Source of the DNA: Fimbriiglobus ruber
GTDB lineage: Bacteria; Planctomycetota; Planctomycetia; Gemmatales; Gemmataceae
Direction of reading: 5' to 3'
DNA length: 64,000 nt
NCBI RefSeq assembly: GCF_002197845.1
Contig: NZ_NIDE01000002.1
Span: 434,001 to 498,000 of the forward strand
Numbering within the stretch: position 1 is the first letter of the stretch; every line of letters starts with the position of its first letter. Shown here in pieces: positions 62,757 through 64,000 of this stretch. The position numbers and the translations under genes are program-made. Below the pieces are notes generated by a model. The model did no database searches, was not told where the DNA came from, and was given only the letters and a program-made list of their open reading frames with translations.

Positions 62757-62981
62757 TCACGGCTGTTCACCGCGCCGTTCCCGCCGCAGTTCCTCCAACG
62801 GGATCGACGCACCAGGGTTGGAATCGGCTGCGGTCATCCGGCGGCGCACTTCGTCGAGGTGCCACGCTGGGACGGGTGGCAGCCCTGCATCGAGTAAGCT
62901 GTCCCAGAGCCGCCCGAGCAGGGTCAACCGCTCGTCTACGGTGAGTTCATCGACCGGCAGGTCTATCGCGGGATGGTTCAT
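62757..62981 (-). CDS. Addiction-module antitoxin-like protein (TIGR02574-type)
   Basis: 74 residues: LPVDELTVDERLTLLGRLWD, SLLDAGLPPVPAWHLDEVRR, IPLEELRRERRGEQP. This closely follows the unstable antitoxin family (L..EER..L...LWDSL.......P....ELDRR), normally followed by a RelE/ParE toxin gene. The gene downstream encodes a DUF6968-like protein instead, so either that is the partner or the antitoxin is an orphan. Confidence 0.82.
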   Translation of the reverse strand: MNHPAIDLPVDELTVDERLTLLGRLWDSLLDAGLPPVPAWHLDEVRRRMTAADSNPGASIPLEELRRERRGEQP

Positions 62982-63078
62982 CGCTAGATTCCGTAGCGTG
63001 TTATCAGTTTAGCGTCTCGACGGCGGAAGCCGGCGCGCGGGTCTTTCTCTGCCCCATCTGACGATGGCGATTGCGAGG

Positions 63079-63366
63079 CTACGGAGACTTTCGATACGCA
63101 CCGAGGAACTCACGAACTCGTGTCACAGTATCTGGTGCCGGCGTCTGGATTCGGAACACTTCCCGGTCTTCCCATTCGACGTTTACGCCAATCGCCACGG
63201 CAAGTTGCCGGTCGAAGTTGTCGAATCGCTCCGGGGTGTACTCGGCCCAGGACGGCGGCATGAAGTTGAAGACGATGAAGAGGCTCCCGTCTGCTATGCA
63301 GCGGATCTGCGGCTCGCCTTCGGGATCGAACCCCACGAGGAAAATCACTTCAACCGGCTCGTCCAT
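63079..63366 (-). CDS. Small protein of unknown function
   Basis: 95 residues from the ATG at 63366 (MDEPVEVIFLVGFDPEGEPQ); the open frame continues upstream into an inverted repeat and is not used. Blocks: IRCIADGSLFIVFNFMPPSW, ERFDNFDRQLAVAIGVNVEW, TPAPDTVTRVREFLGAYRKS. An acidic alpha/beta-type chain, not recognised. The start lies 63 bases from the 42-bp inverted repeat. Confidence 0.65.
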   Translation of the reverse strand: MDEPVEVIFLVGFDPEGEPQIRCIADGSLFIVFNFMPPSWAEYTPERFDNFDRQLAVAIGVNVEWEDREVFRIQTPAPDTVTRVREFLGAYRKSP

Positions 63367-63429
63367 CGAAGACTCCCATATAACCGATTCTTGTTGATCG
63401 CTGGGGAGTGCCCGAGCCGGTCTGCTCGG

Positions 63430-63608
63430 TCTGAAGGACTGGTGGTTCTCAGCCCAGGGCAACGCCCTGGGGACCGTCGGCACGCATCCCCGATTCCCGC
63501 ATTCCCCGGTTCCTGCAGCCGTGATTGTCACAGCCTTTCAGGCCGAAAACTCCAAATATCGTATGACCCAGGGCGTTGCCCTGGGCTGAGAACCACCAGT
63601 CCTTCAGA
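63430..63608. repeat. Perfect 42-bp inverted repeat with 95-base loop
   Basis: Arms 63430-63471 and 63567-63608 are exact complements (TCTGAAGGACTGGTGGTTCT ... GCCCTGGG). A nested stem CCCAGGGC/GCCCTGGG lies at the inner ends. It is of the same general class as the other long extragenic palindromes here, but the sequence is unrelated. Confidence 0.88.
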
Positions 63609-63670
63609 CTGAGAACCTGTACCGTGCGACCGGTGGCCACCGTGGCACAACCGGTCTTCTCACCCGCCAC

Positions 63671-64000
63671 TCACGGCTGCGGGACCGGCGCCGTCACGTC
63701 CGGCAGTTTGTCGGTGAGCATCCTGTACGCCTCCTCCGAGATGCCATGGACGACCTGGACGCGGACAACATCGCGCAGAAACTCCTCGACGGACACCCAC
63801 CGGCCACTGTCCAGCTTCATGGTCTGCGTCCACGCGCACATCGTCACCACCGATTCGTCCCCCAACCGGCGGCGGGCCAGGGCCGAGCGGAGTTCCGCGT
63901 TCGCCCGGATCAGGTCGGTCACTTCGCGGCGGAGTTCCAGCTGGGCGACCACCTGCCGGGCCAGCGTGCCGAGGGCGTCCGCCTGCTCCTGGGTCAGTTC
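63671..64000 (-). CDS. Hypothetical protein, N-terminus outside the window
   Basis: The frame is open to the window edge, reading ELTQEQADALGTLARQVVAQ and then LELRREVTDLIRANAELRSA in a helical, coiled-coil-like stretch, then VTMCAWTQTMKLDSGRWVSV, EEFLRDVVRVQVVHGISEEA and YRMLTDKLPDVTAP. The C-terminal half recalls two-component hybrid or PAS-linked regions of planctomycete proteins, but no family was recognised. The GTG at 63952 is not needed as a start. Confidence 0.68.
   Translation of the reverse strand, partial: ELTQEQADALGTLARQVVAQLELRREVTDLIRANAELRSALARRRLGDESVVTMCAWTQTMKLDSGRWVSVEEFLRDVVRVQVVHGISEEAYRMLTDKLPDVTAPVPQP

Overview
The window reads as chromosomal DNA of a high-GC planctomycete, most likely a Gemmataceae member (Gemmata/Fimbriiglobus type). 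The evidence is: DUF1549/DUF1553 and DUF1501 proteins, a DUF1559 pilin-like protein, a TIGR03000 protein, a planctomycete cytochrome c protein, four Hanks-type kinases plus a pseudokinase, ECF sigma factors paired with a zinc-finger anti-sigma protein or a zinc-finger kinase, and a tandem family beginning MTEAEWL. No rRNA, tRNA or CRISPR array was seen.

Layout. 1-10.6 kb is a signalling region: the end of a Ser/Thr kinase, a large hybrid histidine kinase, an outer-membrane-like protein, and a four-gene leftward operon (two small Roadblock/LC7 proteins, one carrying a transposase-type HTH; a receiver-like/DUF4388/Roadblock protein; a pseudokinase). A second kinase is divergent from this operon and shares an unnamed C-terminal module with the hybrid histidine kinase. 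10.9-14.9 kb holds a lipoprotein, a cytochrome c membrane protein, a Tat-type phosphoesterase, and an ECF sigma/anti-sigma pair. 14.9-15.8 kb is decayed, with a short spaced repeat. 15.8-20.5 kb is an operon: ECF sigma, zinc-finger kinase, an unknown protein and a pilin-like DUF1559 protein.

20.5-29.8 kb is the most mobile part. A radical SAM gene has its first 40 codons duplicated on the far side of an AT-rich island that carries a Septu-like ATPase/HNH pair and a 133-bp IS66-type MITE. Next comes an IS1380-family element split by a second, complete 1906-bp IS with 36-bp terminal repeats and a 5-bp target duplication. 29.8-44.7 kb is largely housekeeping (clpB, cysS, ispF, dnaB, truD) mixed with small accessory genes. 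44.9-52.8 kb has an Rpn-like nuclease, a kinase with WD40-like and leucine-rich tails, an esterase, and an AT-richer ATPase/TOPRIM (OLD-like) pair. 52.8-64 kb has a cytidylate-kinase-like protein, an ABC permease, three tandem MTEAEWL paralogues, and the DUF1549/1553-DUF1501 pair.

Long perfect inverted repeats (27 to 64 bp arms) lie between genes, and one of them has itself been invaded by another palindromic element. Several apparent frameshifts (24.3, 27.6, 43.2 and 50.6 kb, and two in the 15 kb pseudogene) would each be repaired by one extra base in a mononucleotide run, so sequencing error is a live alternative to gene decay. The best candidates for an undescribed system are the GTPase-less Roadblock/pseudokinase operon and the kinase C-terminal module it sits beside.
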